Shown in pieces: positions 5,111 to 5,705 of a stretch of DNA of 5,705 nt. The first letter of the stretch is position 1. The number at the start of each line of letters is the position of its first letter. Made by a program: the position numbers and the translations under genes. The stretch is from Acetobacteraceae bacterium (lineage in GTDB: Bacteria; Pseudomonadota; Alphaproteobacteria; Acetobacterales; Acetobacteraceae), in assembly GCA_947446625.1 (NCBI GenBank), contig CANFIE010000276.1, positions 1-5,705 of the forward strand, read 5' to 3'. The notes beneath the pieces are model-generated. The model made no database searches and was not told the DNA's origin. It saw only the letters and a program-made list of their open reading frames with translations.

Positions 5111-5705
5111 ATGGCTGACCGCCCGACGCCCAAGCTGATGGCTGATCGGCTGATTGTAGCGCTGGATGTACCCAGCGTTGATCAGGCGCGGGCGCTGACC
5201 GACCGGCTGGACCCGGTGGTGAATTTCTACAAGATTGGCATGTGGCTGTTTTATGCCCCCGGCGCCGAGCGGCTGATTGACGATCTGATCCGCCGCGGCA
5301 AGAAAATATTCCTGGACTGCAAGATGTACGACATCGGCGAGACGGTGAAGCAGGGCGTGGCCCGGGCGACCGACCGCGGCGTGTCGATCATCACCGTGCA
5401 TGGCGACCCCGAGATCATGCAGGCCGCGGTGGCGGGCAAGGGTGGCTCTGCGGAGACGCGGATTTTCGCCATTTCGGTGCTGACGAGCATGAATGACGCC
5501 TCGCTGGCCGCGCTGGGCTACCGGCTGGCGATGAAGGATTTGATCGACCTGCGGGTTAAACTGGCCAGCGAATGCGGCTGTGATGGGGTGATTGCCTCGG
5601 CCAGTGATGACCCGAATGGGCTGCGCCAGGTTGCGGGCAATCCACGCCTGCTGGTGGGCACGCCGGGGATAAGGCCGGCGGGTTCGGCGGTGGATGACCA
5701 TAAGC
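5111..5705 (+). CDS. pyrF: Orotidine 5'-phosphate decarboxylase (PyrF), truncated by the window edge
   Basis: PyrF decarboxylates OMP to UMP, the last step of de novo pyrimidine synthesis. The visible 198 residues cover most of a protein normally around 230-240 long; the frame is intact to the edge. Family residues are present: D19 in VALDV, K41 in FYKIG, the catalytic DxKxxD array D69, K71 and D74 in FLDCKMYDIGETV, H97 in TVHG, T125 and S126 in SVLTS, and the phosphate-binding segment with R188 in VGTPGIRP. The missing part is the end of the last helices. The KMYDIGETV loop differs from the KxHDIPNT form of enterobacteria but keeps the key acids and lysine. The protein starts MADRPTPKLMADR, with the MADR motif repeated nine residues on, so two starts are possible; the ribosome site favours the first. 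It is divergent from fmt and preceded by three palindromes. Confidence 0.95.
   Translation, partial: MADRPTPKLMADRLIVALDVPSVDQARALTDRLDPVVNFYKIGMWLFYAPGAERLIDDLIRRGKKIFLDCKMYDIGETVKQGVARATDRGVSIITVHGDPEIMQAAVAGKGGSAETRIFAISVLTSMNDASLAALGYRLAMKDLIDLRVKLASECGCDGVIASASDDPNGLRQVAGNPRLLVGTPGIRPAGSAVDDHK

Noticed and set aside
4941..5138. 65-codon GTG-started frame in the pyrF leader, possible leader peptide
   Set aside because: It begins in the arm of palindrome 1, runs through palindromes 2 and 3, overlaps pyrF by 28 bases and has no ribosome site, so it is most simply a chance frame through repeats.
5066..5701. 211-codon minus-strand frame antisense to pyrF
   Set aside because: It is a shadow of pyrF, whose catalytic DxKxxD motif and ribosome site are clear on the plus strand.

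Overview
The window looks like a chromosomal stretch from a high-GC alphaproteobacterium. The evidence is strong G/C preference at third codon positions, a dapD-dapE pair next to truA-fmt (an arrangement familiar in this class), and a PyrF with the KMYDIGETV variant of the catalytic loop. A member of the Rhodospirillales/Acetobacteraceae side of the class is my best guess; it rests on protein flavour and was not searched.

Layout. Positions 32-2621 form a rightward operon: dapD (tetrahydrodipicolinate succinylase) and dapE (succinyl-diaminopimelate desuccinylase), which share one base at their junction, followed by an unrecognised five-helix membrane protein whose reading frame runs back to the dapE stop. 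Positions 2680-4334 form a leftward pair, fmt then truA, overlapping by 4 bases (ATGA). The two transcription units converge on a 58-base gap. pyrF starts at 5111 on the plus strand and runs off the right edge.

The genes are core housekeeping: lysine/diaminopimelate synthesis (two of its steps), formylation of initiator Met-tRNA, tRNA pseudouridylation and the last step of UMP synthesis. The def gene that often accompanies fmt is not between fmt and pyrF.

The unusual part is the 776-base gap between the divergent fmt and pyrF (4335-5110). Its left half holds a tandem array: three full units and the start of a fourth, with a conserved box spaced exactly 106 bases apart. Units contain a GGCCAT-type palindrome (two of three clear) and a G-quadruplex-type motif, and a stronger quadruplex motif lies just beyond the array. 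Its right half, the pyrF leader, holds three successive imperfect palindromes, two of which share a CTAGAGCA-type outer stem while their inner stems differ but stay paired. I see no tRNA, rRNA, CRISPR, transposase or phage gene, and no sign of a dedicated defence or mobile system beyond these repeats.
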